Assembly (NCBI RefSeq): GCF_001651855.1
Contig: NZ_LNQC01000076.1
Location: 297,018 to 361,017 of the forward strand
Length of the DNA stretch: 64,000 bases
From: Sinorhizobium americanum
GTDB lineage: Bacteria; Pseudomonadota; Alphaproteobacteria; Rhizobiales; Rhizobiaceae
Direction of reading: 5' to 3'
How positions within the stretch are numbered: position 1 is the stretch's first letter; every line of letters begins with the position of its first letter. Made by a program: the position numbers and the translations under genes. The notes under the pieces were generated by a model. That model was not told where the DNA came from. It made no database searches and saw only the letters and a program-made list of their open reading frames with translations. Below, in pieces: positions 43,904 to 53,040 of the stretch.

Positions 43904-46069
43904 CTACTTGTTGGGCCAGACCTCCTGCTCCCTGGTGACGTCGGCAAGACCGCGCCGTGCGTCCGGGTTGCCGGTTGCGGCGGCTGCTTCGAAGATTCGC
44001 TTCGCCTCGGCGAAGCGGTTGAGGTTGAGGTAGGCATAGCCGCGCAGCACCATCAGGTCGGTACGCTCCGTGGAAATCCGCCGCAACTGATCGAGGAATA
44101 TCAGGGTCTCGCGGTAGCGGCCGGCATCGAAGGCGGCGATTGCCCGGTCTGCCAGTATGGCGGTCTGCAGTTCGGCCACGCGGGCACGGCTTTGCGGCGA
44201 CTTCGTCGCGGCCACGGCCGCCTTGCTCGTCAACCCGGCGCGAAGATAGGCCAGGCTCTGGCCGTAGGCGGCATCCTCCCTGACGGCGGAAGCGGGAGCA
44301 CGGAGCGCAACCTCGAAAGCCTCGGCGGCTTCCAACGGACGGTTCATGTCCATCAGGCACCATCCCCGTGCCAACGCCGATTGCGGCGACAGGCGGGTCG
44401 GGTCAAGGGTCTCACGGCAACCGATCGTCCTTCGCACGACCTGACGCGGCGAGGTGGCGACCCGCGCGGGCGAGCCGTCTTGTCGGCGGATGGCGGAAAC
44501 GGCCGGCTGACTGCCTTCCACTGCGTTCGGCTGCGCGACCTGTCCCGGCGGGGCCGGAAGCGGACCGGGCGCCGCCGGCTTTTCCGGCTCCGCGAGACGA
44601 GCGATCCGCTCCGAGCGGCCGGCCCAGAGCCGCTGGATATCGGCCGTGCCGGCCGTGTCGCCGAGCTGATGGCGGGTGAGCGCCAGGCCATAGGCGGACG
44701 GTTCGTCATCCGGTTTCCAACGGAGCGCCGTCGAAAACCATTGAAGGGCCGTCTGCGGCTGTCCGAGCGCGCGGGCATACCAGCCGAACTGCTGCGCGGT
44801 TGCCGGATCGCGCGCCTTGACGGTCTCCTGTGCTATGCGCTGAAGGACTTCACCCGTGAGAACCACCGGCGGTTCAATCGCCAGCAGATTGGCGGTCGCG
44901 GCCATATAGGTTGCGCGAGCGTCGGCCGACGCATCCCGCCAGGGATAAAGCACCTTCTCGGCTTCTTCCGGCGCCTTACGGTCGATCAAGGTCAGCGCCA
45001 GGCCCTGCGATGCCGACGCCGAATCCTGCTTGTCGCGCGCACGCCTGAACCATTGCTCCGCCGCGCTCATGTTCTTGCGGCGCAAGTGATACCAGCCGAG
45101 CAGCAGCGCATCCGAGGCCGTTGCCTGCGTCTCGACCAGCCTTTCGACCCGCTGCAGGTATTTCGGGTCGACGGCGAGCGTTGCGTCGCCTTCGCCCTCG
45201 GCAACGAAACGGCGGGCGAGGTCGTCACGGATGCTTTCGAACTCCAGGGTTCCGGATGCGTTCGGTCTCTCGTAGGAAAGCAGTTCCTGGACCATGGCAT
45301 AGGGCAGGAGGGCTGCTGCCTTCTGCAGCGTCGCGAGCCGCTCCGGTTCGCTATCGCAGTTTCTGAGTATGTAGAGATAGGCGTCGCGTGCCCGTCCTTG
45401 GCGCTTCGTTTCCGAAAAAGCTTCGGCGACGCGCCAAAGCACGTCAACCTCGCTGCAGGTGAGCAGGATGGGCGTGCTCGCCCCGACCTGAATGACGGTC
45501 TCGTATTGTTTGAGATCGGAGGCATTGATGAGCCTCGCCCGGGCCTCGGCGACATCAAGGCGCTCGAGGAGGTCGGCAGGCGGCTGCCAACCGGGCTCTT
45601 TCGTTTGCCGGTCGGCGATCGCCTTGCGAACCTCCGCGTAGCGGCCTTCCGAATAGAGTTGCCACATGGATTCGAGCTGCACGTCCTTGTTGCGCGGAAC
45701 TGCCAAGGGATCCTCGGGAGGGGTCCAATTGGGATAGAGCGCTCTCAGACGCGAAATCTCCGCCTGCAGGCGGGCCGTGTCGCCCTGGCTGGCGAAATAG
45801 CGCAGCGCCGATTCGTCCACGGCCGGCGGCTTGTCAGCCGGAGGGATTTCTGCTTCTGACGGCGTCTCCGCCTGGGCGACGTCCCGCGAACCTGGCTCTC
45901 TCACGCCCGTTTTGCTGTCGCCGGCGTCACTGAAGGGAATCGCCAGTTCCGGTGCGGCACTGGCGATGAGGTCTCCAAGTCCCTTGCGCAGATGGCCGCC
46001 GTCGGCGATGCCGGCGATGCCGATCACCGTTGCGGTGACACCTGCGAAGGCTATGACTGGAAACTTCAT
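43904..46069 (-). CDS. bcsK: Cellulose-operon TPR protein, BcsK-like
   Basis: A 721-residue, mostly helical repeat protein. A hydrophobic N-terminus (MKFPVIAFAGVTATVIGIAG) could be a signal or membrane anchor. From about residue 85 onward there are many TPR-like helical pairs (for example AEQWFRRARDKQDSASASQGLAL, read as AEQWFRRAR and SASASQGLAL, and ALARGWCLMDMNRPLEAAEAF). A Pro-rich segment near residue 500 splits two repeat blocks. Its place as last gene after bcsZ matches bcsK in rhizobial cellulose operons, where it is thought to aid export or assembly. The ATG overlaps the bcsZ stop (ATGA). Confidence 0.8.
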   Translation of the reverse strand: MKFPVIAFAGVTATVIGIAGIADGGHLRKGLGDLIASAAPELAIPFSDAGDSKTGVREPGSRDVAQAETPSEAEIPPADKPPAVDESALRYFASQGDTARLQAEISRLRALYPNWTPPEDPLAVPRNKDVQLESMWQLYSEGRYAEVRKAIADRQTKEPGWQPPADLLERLDVAEARARLINASDLKQYETVIQVGASTPILLTCSEVDVLWRVAEAFSETKRQGRARDAYLYILRNCDSEPERLATLQKAAALLPYAMVQELLSYERPNASGTLEFESIRDDLARRFVAEGEGDATLAVDPKYLQRVERLVETQATASDALLLGWYHLRRKNMSAAEQWFRRARDKQDSASASQGLALTLIDRKAPEEAEKVLYPWRDASADARATYMAATANLLAIEPPVVLTGEVLQRIAQETVKARDPATAQQFGWYARALGQPQTALQWFSTALRWKPDDEPSAYGLALTRHQLGDTAGTADIQRLWAGRSERIARLAEPEKPAAPGPLPAPPGQVAQPNAVEGSQPAVSAIRRQDGSPARVATSPRQVVRRTIGCRETLDPTRLSPQSALARGWCLMDMNRPLEAAEAFEVALRAPASAVREDAAYGQSLAYLRAGLTSKAAVAATKSPQSRARVAELQTAILADRAIAAFDAGRYRETLIFLDQLRRISTERTDLMVLRGYAYLNLNRFAEAKRIFEAAAATGNPDARRGLADVTREQEVWPNK

Positions 46070-47109
46070 AAGCACTCCGGATGCTTTTCCTCCACGAAAG
46101 ACAACCCCAGAAGATGCAGGGTCGATGGGTAATATTGCGTCGGGCGGAACGTCTTGGCGTCCTCTGGCACCTTCGTGCCCTGGAGCACACAGGCCAGAAG
46201 ATGGTTAATAATCCGATAACCCGGGTCGGTGAGGGTCGCGCGCACCGCCCCGCTTTGGAGATCGCGGGTGAGAAGCTCGCCTTGCGGTCCAGACATCCCA
46301 CGTTGCAGTCTGGAAAGAAACTCCCGATCTGATTGGTCTGAGCGGACGAGGTAAAGCGGAATGCGCAAAGCGTTGAAACCGAATTCTCGCGGAAATCCGG
46401 CGGCCGGCTTGAGCGTCGTCTTGGCGCTGACCCAATCGGCCGGCATGTCCTGTGGTCCGAATTTCATGCCCTGGATCATGGTCTTGCCGTCCGCCGCGAG
46501 CGCCTGCCATTTCGGCGAAGGAACCAGGCGGTCGAGCACGGGCAGTGCTTCGAACACCCAATAGGAAGGATTGATGACCGGGCCATCGTCCCGGTCGGCG
46601 GCTGAAAACCCCGCGACACCGGGCAAGAGCAGCGTGCGCCCGCCATGCTCGACGACGGTCTTGTCGAGAATGGCCCTGGCGATCGTGGCTGCCGCCTGCG
46701 AATAATCGCTACGGCCCCAGCGCTCGGCAGCGCGCGCCAGGCCATAGGCAATCAGGATGTCGCCGTCGGTTGCGTTGTTGATGTCGGTGACATGGGGGTC
46801 GTTGTCCGGGCTCCATTTCCAGGCCGCGAGTCCATCGTCGCGCAACAGAAGCTCGCGGCGGGTGAAGGACCAAATCTGCTCGAAATCGGCCGGTTCGTTT
46901 GCCAGGAACGAGAGCAGCAGGCCGTATCCCTGTCCCTCGCTATGGCTGACATTGCCATTGGCGTCGTCAAGGATGCGCCCGTCCGGATCGAGAAACTTCA
47001 ACTTGTACTGCGCCCAGGCGTCGGCTTTCACGCTTGCCTGCCTCTCATCCGCTTCGGCCGGCCCGACCAGCGTTCCCAGAAGGACCGCGAATATCAACAG
47101 GTATCTCAT
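46066..47109 (-). CDS. bcsZ: Periplasmic endo-beta-1,4-glucanase (GH8), BcsZ
   Basis: A 347-residue exported cellulase with a signal peptide (about residues 1-20, ending GPAEADE). GH8 features are SEGQGYG, containing the proton-donor Glu, and INNATDGDILIAYGLARAAE, containing the Asp of the family signature. BcsZ trims nascent glucan chains in the periplasm and is needed for proper cellulose export in many bacteria. Start and stop overlap bcsB and bcsK by four bases each. Confidence 0.93.
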   Translation of the reverse strand: MRYLLIFAVLLGTLVGPAEADERQASVKADAWAQYKLKFLDPDGRILDDANGNVSHSEGQGYGLLLSFLANEPADFEQIWSFTRRELLLRDDGLAAWKWSPDNDPHVTDINNATDGDILIAYGLARAAERWGRSDYSQAAATIARAILDKTVVEHGGRTLLLPGVAGFSAADRDDGPVINPSYWVFEALPVLDRLVPSPKWQALAADGKTMIQGMKFGPQDMPADWVSAKTTLKPAAGFPREFGFNALRIPLYLVRSDQSDREFLSRLQRGMSGPQGELLTRDLQSGAVRATLTDPGYRIINHLLACVLQGTKVPEDAKTFRPTQYYPSTLHLLGLSFVEEKHPECL

Positions 47110-49445
47110 GTTCGGCGCCCCAGTTTACCGAGCAGCACGGCCGTGGCCAGTCCGAGCACGACTGCAAGGCTGACGAGCAGTACCGCATAGAAGAGAATGT
47201 TCGTCGAAAGCCAGTTCGCGGCGATTAGGCGATAGTTCCAAAAGGACGGCGGTTGCGTCTCGACGAGGCTGAAGCGGCGAGCGGGCGTGGCGCTCACCTT
47301 GTCATCGACGGGGTCGTAGACCGCTATGTGCCCCGACACATCGCTCCATCGGGACGTGTCCGCGATCGCCGCCACCCCCTCGCGCAGCAATGCCGGCGAA
47401 GGAGCTGCCACCACCGTCCAGGTGGCGTTCTCTGCGGGATTGGCCGATTGTGCCACCAGTAGGGTCGCCGCTTCCGGCGGCACGAACGGCGTCTCGGCCT
47501 CTGGTATCAGTCGCAGCGAATTCAAGGAAATGTCGAAATTCTCCTTGAGCCAGCTCTCGAAATCGACGATGGCGCTCCGCCAGCCGCCGCCCTTCAGCCG
47601 CGTCTGCCATTCGTCTAGCGCCGTTTGTGTGTTGCGCCCCTGGGCAACGTCCTTCGCGCTCCCCCAGGACGCCTGGCTGACCGTGTCGATCCCCGCCTGC
47701 GTCAGCACCATCGTCGGCAGCTGCGGCATGGCGCCGATAAACAGCGCTTGCCTGCCGTCGGCCACCAGCGGATCGGCGATCGATTCGATCTGCATCGGCC
47801 GGCCACCGGCCACGGCCAGCTTCGCGATGAAGGTCCCAGCCGCGGAAAGCGTGTCGGCGTCGGTCCTATCGATGAAGAGTGCCACCGGATCGGCGCTCCC
47901 GCGATACGGATAGGCCGAGCCGGACGTTGCCGCCAGATCCGGGCGCCGTGCGATGCGGGCGAAATCGGGCATCGCGAATTCAGACGTGTCGAACAGGGCA
48001 AAGCGCGGTTCGGATGACGCGGCCATTCCGGGGGAGCACATCTTGTCGGCTTCGGTCAGCAGGACCGCTTCGAGTTCTATGAGATTGGCCCCCGGCCGGA
48101 AATGCCGCAGGGTCACATTGATCGGAAGATGACGAAGGATCCCGCCCGCTGACGCTTCCAGGGCGACCGTCGTGGCTATGTTGCCGTTCACATAGATGTC
48201 GATACGGCTTCCGGGGCGTACCGCCTCCGTATAGCCGGCGTCGAGAAGGATGGCGGCCTCGCCATAAGCGTCGGCATAGAAATCGGATGGGATAGCAACC
48301 TGGAGGGCCGTTCGGAACCGCCGGCCGGAAAACTCGCGCGTCGCGACGCCCAGGTCGGAGAAGCGCAGGCTCTTGCCGGAAAACACCAGCGGCGTTTGTG
48401 GCAGCCGCCAGCGCTCCGTCTGGATGACGTCGCGCGGGATGTTCGACGGTCGCTCCGTCGCCGCGGTGATCGTTTCGATCGCTGCCGCCACGGCCGTCCA
48501 ATTGGGGCCGCTGAGGACGAGAACCGGCGCATGTGCTGTCCCGGTTTCGGCGAAGGCGGCAATCGTGCCGGTCGCCGCCTCCGCGGGCAATGAAGGAAGG
48601 AGGGGCTGGAGTTCCGTTGCGGTTCCGGCAAGAATCGTCAGCTCGCCGGGCTTGCCGAGGTCCGGCATGGCGCGGCTAAAGACGAACGATTGAGACGGCA
48701 TCCGCCCGAGCAAGGCGACGCCCTGCGCCAGCCGCATCAGCATCGGCACACGGCTCGGCTGCTCCAGAGCAGGTGCCACGATATTGAACTGTGTCCGCCC
48801 GGTTTCGTTCGTGCCTACCGCCTGAATGTCTTCGATCGCGCTCAGCGCCCGGGGCTCCTCCCCCTCGAATGTGATGAAGGCGCTCTCCGAGGCGATCTCT
48901 GTCCAGAGTTCGTAGGTCGACTGGATCGTGCAGTCGGTTCGATGGCGGTGGCCTGCCCGGAAGCGGATCTCGTTCTCGCCGGTACGCAACAGGCCGGGCG
49001 GGATGTCATAGCTGCGCTCGTGCGGCTCGTCGGCTGCCTGCACCGCTCCTTCGCCGACCAGCTTGCCATTCACCAGGACGGACAGGACCGATGCTTCGGG
49101 CGCGACGACGATCGCGTTCTGATAGGCAAAGGTCAGCTTACGACCGGCTTGCGCCTGCGCCGGCGTCAGATAGATGGACCAGGCGCGCTCGTCCGCTTCG
49201 CCGGCAAGCGACAATGTCGGAAACGGCAGGATGAAGCGCCTGAAGGGCTCTGCAGCCGGGCGGAGCGCGTCTGCCTCGGGGCTGTCGGAGCTTGGCTGCG
49301 CATCTCGTCTTTGCGGCGCCGCTTCCAGCGGCGGTGCGGCGCGCAGTTCGGCGGGACGCTCGCCGGACATGTCGAAGGGGGAGGGCTGTGCAGCCGCCGG
49401 CGAACCGGCCAAGAACGCCATCAGGAGAGCGAGCGCGCGCTTCAT
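47106..49445 (-). CDS. bcsB: Cellulose synthase periplasmic subunit BcsB
   Basis: A 779-residue protein with a signal peptide (about residues 1-19), a proline- and acid-rich linker, then the two pairs of carbohydrate-binding and flavodoxin-like domains of BcsB. Family stretches are LSVLVNGKLVGEG, EIRFRAGHRHRTDC with a conserved Cys, and DIYVNGN. A single C-terminal membrane helix (about residues 750-773, FYAVLLVSLAVVLGLATAVL) anchors it beside BcsA. BcsB guides the glucan through the periplasm. Start and stop are translationally coupled to bcsA and bcsZ. Confidence 0.93.
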   Translation of the reverse strand: MKRALALLMAFLAGSPAAAQPSPFDMSGERPAELRAAPPLEAAPQRRDAQPSSDSPEADALRPAAEPFRRFILPFPTLSLAGEADERAWSIYLTPAQAQAGRKLTFAYQNAIVVAPEASVLSVLVNGKLVGEGAVQAADEPHERSYDIPPGLLRTGENEIRFRAGHRHRTDCTIQSTYELWTEIASESAFITFEGEEPRALSAIEDIQAVGTNETGRTQFNIVAPALEQPSRVPMLMRLAQGVALLGRMPSQSFVFSRAMPDLGKPGELTILAGTATELQPLLPSLPAEAATGTIAAFAETGTAHAPVLVLSGPNWTAVAAAIETITAATERPSNIPRDVIQTERWRLPQTPLVFSGKSLRFSDLGVATREFSGRRFRTALQVAIPSDFYADAYGEAAILLDAGYTEAVRPGSRIDIYVNGNIATTVALEASAGGILRHLPINVTLRHFRPGANLIELEAVLLTEADKMCSPGMAASSEPRFALFDTSEFAMPDFARIARRPDLAATSGSAYPYRGSADPVALFIDRTDADTLSAAGTFIAKLAVAGGRPMQIESIADPLVADGRQALFIGAMPQLPTMVLTQAGIDTVSQASWGSAKDVAQGRNTQTALDEWQTRLKGGGWRSAIVDFESWLKENFDISLNSLRLIPEAETPFVPPEAATLLVAQSANPAENATWTVVAAPSPALLREGVAAIADTSRWSDVSGHIAVYDPVDDKVSATPARRFSLVETQPPSFWNYRLIAANWLSTNILFYAVLLVSLAVVLGLATAVLLGKLGRRT

Positions 49446-51613
49446 CTACTCGCTCCTCCTTCGGTCTTGATGCTGCGGAAGAAATAAATCAGACCGCGGC
49501 TCATCTGATAAAGGGCAAGCCACAGGAACCAGAGCGTGCCGCGCACCAGGCCCGGATTGCCGCGCCGCATGCGCTGAAACTCGCTCCACTGCTGCGAGTT
49601 CGCAAAGATCAGATCGGCGACGAGGCTGTGGTGGCGAGCGACTTCCGGCAGATAGCGGCAGCCGACGATCGTCAAGTCACCCTCGGTCTCGACATTCCTG
49701 ATTTTGACCGGCAGCGTTTCGAAGGTGCCGTCGCCGCTATAGGGCTGGAAGCGGATCTTTCCCTTCACATCGATCAGGAGTTCGTCGGTGGGCAGGCCGT
49801 AGACCTGGACTCTCGCCCCATGCGCCGAAACGTTCTCGATCGTTGCCGGGTAGGTTTGCTCGCCGAACGAGAACTCGCAGCGTCGGCTGACCTTCACGCG
49901 CCGCGACGCTGCCTTTTCACCCCGCTCGGAAACCACGCCGAGCGCACAGCCGGCCATGATCAGATTAAGGAGATTCCAGCCGCCGACGACGAGGGTAATG
50001 TCCGCCTTGTAAGGTTCCGTATAGACCCGGTAGATGGCGAGCGCCGTGGCAATGAGAAGCACGGCGAAGATGACGAAGAACGGCCGGCTGATCTCGGAAA
50101 GCCGGCTTTCGAGGACGGACTCGTCTTTCGCCGTCACCTTGAATGTCGGCTTGCGCGGGTTGAGCAGAACCGAGACGACCGCAGGCAGCAGATGGACGGT
50201 CTGCGCATATTCGTAGAGCTCGGATATCCATGGCCAGCGGAACGCTCCGTAGAGATAATTCTGCATCGTCAGGTTCACGAGCATGTAGACGAGCGTATAG
50301 GCAAGGAACTCGCCGCCGGAGGCGGTGAAGATCTGGAGGTCGAAGAACAGATAGAAAAGCGGCGCGAACAGGAAAATCGTCCGCGAAAACGGAAACAGCC
50401 AGAAGAGCGTCGACGACATGTAGCAGAGGCGCTGCGGTATGGACAGGCCGCCCTTGAGCAAAGGGAAGCGGAACATCAGGATCTGCATCATTCCCTGCGC
50501 CCAGCGGCTGCGTTGGCCGATGAAACTGGCGAAGGTTGCCGGCTGCAATCCGGCGATCAGGGGGCGGTCGACATAGACGCTGTTCCAACCGCGCCCATGA
50601 AGCGCCAGGGCCGTCTCGCAGTCCTCGGTGATGCTCAAGCCGCTGAAGCCGCTCGTATCCTCCAGCGCCTTGCGCCGGAGGACGGCCGCCGAGCCGCAGA
50701 AGAAGGCGGCGTTCCACTTGTCGAGACCGCGCTGGATGATGCCGTAGAACATCTCGTTCTCGCTGGGCATCTTCTCGAACGTCCTGAGGTTTCGCTCCAG
50801 CGGATCGGGGTTGAGGAAGAAATGCGGCGTTTGCACCAGGAAAAGGCGCGGATCGTCCTCGAAATAACCGACCGTTTCGAACAGGAAGTCGCGCGCCGGA
50901 GCGTGGTCGGCATCGAATACGGCGATCAGCTCACCGTTTGAATTGAGCATCCCGTTGTTGAGATTGCCGGCCTTGGCATGCTCGTTTCGGTCGCGGGTGA
51001 GATAGCGCACGCCGAGATCCTCGCAGAGTTTCTGCAGTTCCCTGTGTCGTGCGGCAGCGCGCTGCGCATCGACGAGATTGGTGGAATTGCGCTTCTGCAA
51101 AGTGGCGCCGTCGTCGAGCAACCAGACCGTCAATTTCTCGGCCGGGTAGTCCATGCCCTTGGCCGCGGCGAGCGTGTTGGCAAGTAAGTCCGCATCCTCG
51201 TTATAGGAGGGCACGAAAACGTCGACCTTCGGATATTTCCCCGGCGTCGCCGAACGCGACGGCCGCGGCGGAAGCGGCATGGCGACCACGAACAGGCTGA
51301 GGCCAAGCATCACGACGCTGTACATTTCCGCCAGGTAAAGCAGGAAGCCCGGAATGAAATTCTCCGGTTGGTTGACCGGCGGCAAGGTGCTTGTCGTACG
51401 CCAGTAGACGTAGCGCAGCACCATGGCGCTGCCGAAGGCGAGCGCGACGAGCCGCCATTTGCCGCCAGCATCCAGAAGCTTGATGAGCGCCATGAAGGTC
51501 ACGACAAGGACGCTTGCGACCAGCTGCGTCTGCATGTTGACGGGCAGCGTGATGAGCGTGACCAGGCAAAGGGATATGACAACCCATGCGGTCAGAGTCG
51601 CGACCTTACTCAT
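49442..51613 (-). CDS. bcsA: Cellulose synthase catalytic subunit BcsA with PilZ domain
   Basis: A 723-residue GT2 membrane glycosyltransferase that polymerises UDP-glucose into beta-1,4-glucan. Catalytic motifs are DDG near Asp167, DAD (Asp234/Asp236), TED (Asp331), and Q(R)xRW at about residues 367-371 (QRSRW). Membrane helices flank the catalytic domain. The C-terminal PilZ domain has NVSAHG (the N-x-S-x-x-G motif), preceded by an arginine-rich stretch SRRVKVSRR rather than a textbook RxxxR. Activity is expected to depend on cyclic di-GMP. The start at 51613 has GGAAGG eight bases ahead. Confidence 0.95.
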   Translation of the reverse strand: MSKVATLTAWVVISLCLVTLITLPVNMQTQLVASVLVVTFMALIKLLDAGGKWRLVALAFGSAMVLRYVYWRTTSTLPPVNQPENFIPGFLLYLAEMYSVVMLGLSLFVVAMPLPPRPSRSATPGKYPKVDVFVPSYNEDADLLANTLAAAKGMDYPAEKLTVWLLDDGATLQKRNSTNLVDAQRAAARHRELQKLCEDLGVRYLTRDRNEHAKAGNLNNGMLNSNGELIAVFDADHAPARDFLFETVGYFEDDPRLFLVQTPHFFLNPDPLERNLRTFEKMPSENEMFYGIIQRGLDKWNAAFFCGSAAVLRRKALEDTSGFSGLSITEDCETALALHGRGWNSVYVDRPLIAGLQPATFASFIGQRSRWAQGMMQILMFRFPLLKGGLSIPQRLCYMSSTLFWLFPFSRTIFLFAPLFYLFFDLQIFTASGGEFLAYTLVYMLVNLTMQNYLYGAFRWPWISELYEYAQTVHLLPAVVSVLLNPRKPTFKVTAKDESVLESRLSEISRPFFVIFAVLLIATALAIYRVYTEPYKADITLVVGGWNLLNLIMAGCALGVVSERGEKAASRRVKVSRRCEFSFGEQTYPATIENVSAHGARVQVYGLPTDELLIDVKGKIRFQPYSGDGTFETLPVKIRNVETEGDLTIVGCRYLPEVARHHSLVADLIFANSQQWSEFQRMRRGNPGLVRGTLWFLWLALYQMSRGLIYFFRSIKTEGGASR

Positions 51614-51720
51614 ACATTTGCCTTCCAACAGCGGCGTTCATGCCGCTGGCAATGGTTTACAAAAGAAACCGGACCATGCGGTCCCGTTGAGCCCCATAGC
51701 AGACCCGAGTTAGCACCCTG

Positions 51721-52647
51721 TTAAGGGCAGGCCGTCCCTGCCTCTGGTGCGCAAGTCGGCGGGGGGACCACGACGGTGCCTGCCGCGCCGGCACCCGGCG
51801 GGCTCTGCAGGCTTCCGCCTGGCTGTGGCAAAGGTAGTGGCGCGACGACCGGCTGGCGCGTCACTTCAGGTTTCTCGACGGCAGTCGTCGCCCGAACGGG
51901 AGCCGTCACAATGGCGCGTCTCCGCCGTTCGAGCGCAGGCGCCTGGTCCGACTGCACCTCGGTTCGGTAGATGGGGCTGCCCGTGCGTCCCAGCCCTGCG
52001 TCGACCGCCGGCGGCGCCCCATAGGGGTTCCAGGACGGATCGCCGATGATGGTGCCGCTGATCGTATAGCCGTAGACGATACTCAGCAGTTCGTTTTCCG
52101 TCGCATCGGTTGCGCAATGGCGCAGCCGCACCTGTATGGTGCCATAGCTGCGCAGGGGCGAGCGCTGGCTTTCAGGCGGACGTATCTGCTGCCAGGCATA
52201 GAGGCAAGCGTCGCTGCCGCGCCGCCCGAAGGCATAGCCGAACGGACCGTAGTTATTCTGCAGGAAATAGGGCGACTGGGTAAGGGGGACGCCCGGAATG
52301 GCGCGCCCTGCCTCCCGCATCATTTCCGATGCGCGGACGGCCGAATAGGCTGCTGTCTTCTGATCGAGCCCGGCACCCGTAGGTCCGAAGAATGTGGCGC
52401 GGAGGTAGTTCTGTCCGGGTGTCGAAGCGGAGGTATGCAAGTTGACGTCCTGCTCGACGGCATTTCCGAAGCGCCGCTCGACCACGTTCAGGACCTCAGG
52501 TCCGCCGGGCGGCGGCAGGACGAGCGCGTTTTCCGTCGGTACGATGGTTGCGCCGGTTGGAACGCGGGCGCCTTCACGGGCCGTGCAGCCTGCAAGGGAC
52601 AGCAACACGAGAACAATCAATCCGACGGCCTTGCCGCTGCACCGCAA
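51721..52647 (-). CDS. bcsN: Cellulose biosynthesis lipoprotein BcsN
   Basis: A 308-residue lipoprotein. The lipobox LAGC follows a hydrophobic segment (GLIVLVLLSLAGC), and the mature part starts TAREGARVPTGA. A proline-rich C-terminus ends EAGTACP. BcsN is the first gene of rhizobial cellulose operons and is of unknown mechanism. The preferred start is the TTG at 52647, with GGAGG eight bases ahead, giving a normal 20-residue signal; upstream in-frame starts would add 55 residues with no ribosome site. It is 107 bases upstream of bcsA, and a small hairpin (51671-51684) lies between. Confidence 0.82.
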   Translation of the reverse strand: MRCSGKAVGLIVLVLLSLAGCTAREGARVPTGATIVPTENALVLPPPGGPEVLNVVERRFGNAVEQDVNLHTSASTPGQNYLRATFFGPTGAGLDQKTAAYSAVRASEMMREAGRAIPGVPLTQSPYFLQNNYGPFGYAFGRRGSDACLYAWQQIRPPESQRSPLRSYGTIQVRLRHCATDATENELLSIVYGYTISGTIIGDPSWNPYGAPPAVDAGLGRTGSPIYRTEVQSDQAPALERRRRAIVTAPVRATTAVEKPEVTRQPVVAPLPLPQPGGSLQSPPGAGAAGTVVVPPPTCAPEAGTACP

Positions 52648-53040
52648 ACTGGCAACCTCCAAACTTGCCCCCACAGGGACGCGCGTCTTGTTGAAACGCG
52701 CAAGAGCCGCTGCGGCACATTGAATAGCTACATGTTCAGTCAATCGGCTCGATCTCTTGAAACAAATAGCAGGCAGAAAAGGCATGCAGAGGTCTCGCCG
52801 TCCGCATTCCACATCTCAACCTTGCGCCGCGACCACGAATCGCGATCGGCCGCCACGCCAGAAATTGCATAGTGCAAGTGGGGGTTTTTTCAAACCCGCA
52901 TAACGGGGCACGTCAAAGCCTTCAGTCCAAACGGCGTCTTTGGCCGTGGCAATTTATATCAGCCGGAGGCAAGGCTAGCCCTTTGTCGTTCGAGGAACAT
53001 TTCTGATTGAGCGCGGTTCGTCGTGATGGAGATTGACGCC
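52648..53040. other. Divergent intergenic region between bcsN and the Rieske oxidoreductase gene
   Basis: About 390 bases without a supported gene. It must hold the promoters of the cellulose operon (minus strand) and of the oxidoreductase gene (plus strand). A hairpin GGGTTT-TTTC-AAACCC lies at 52883-52898 next to a G-run. On the minus strand a TTGACT (-35-like) occurs near 52740, but a clear -10 is not seen. The long upstream reading frame of bcsN runs through part of it and is considered shadow. Confidence 0.45.

Noticed and set aside
44192..45859. A 555-residue plus-strand frame opposite bcsK
   Set aside because: Antisense to the cellulose TPR gene inside a tightly coupled operon; arginine-rich shadow product.
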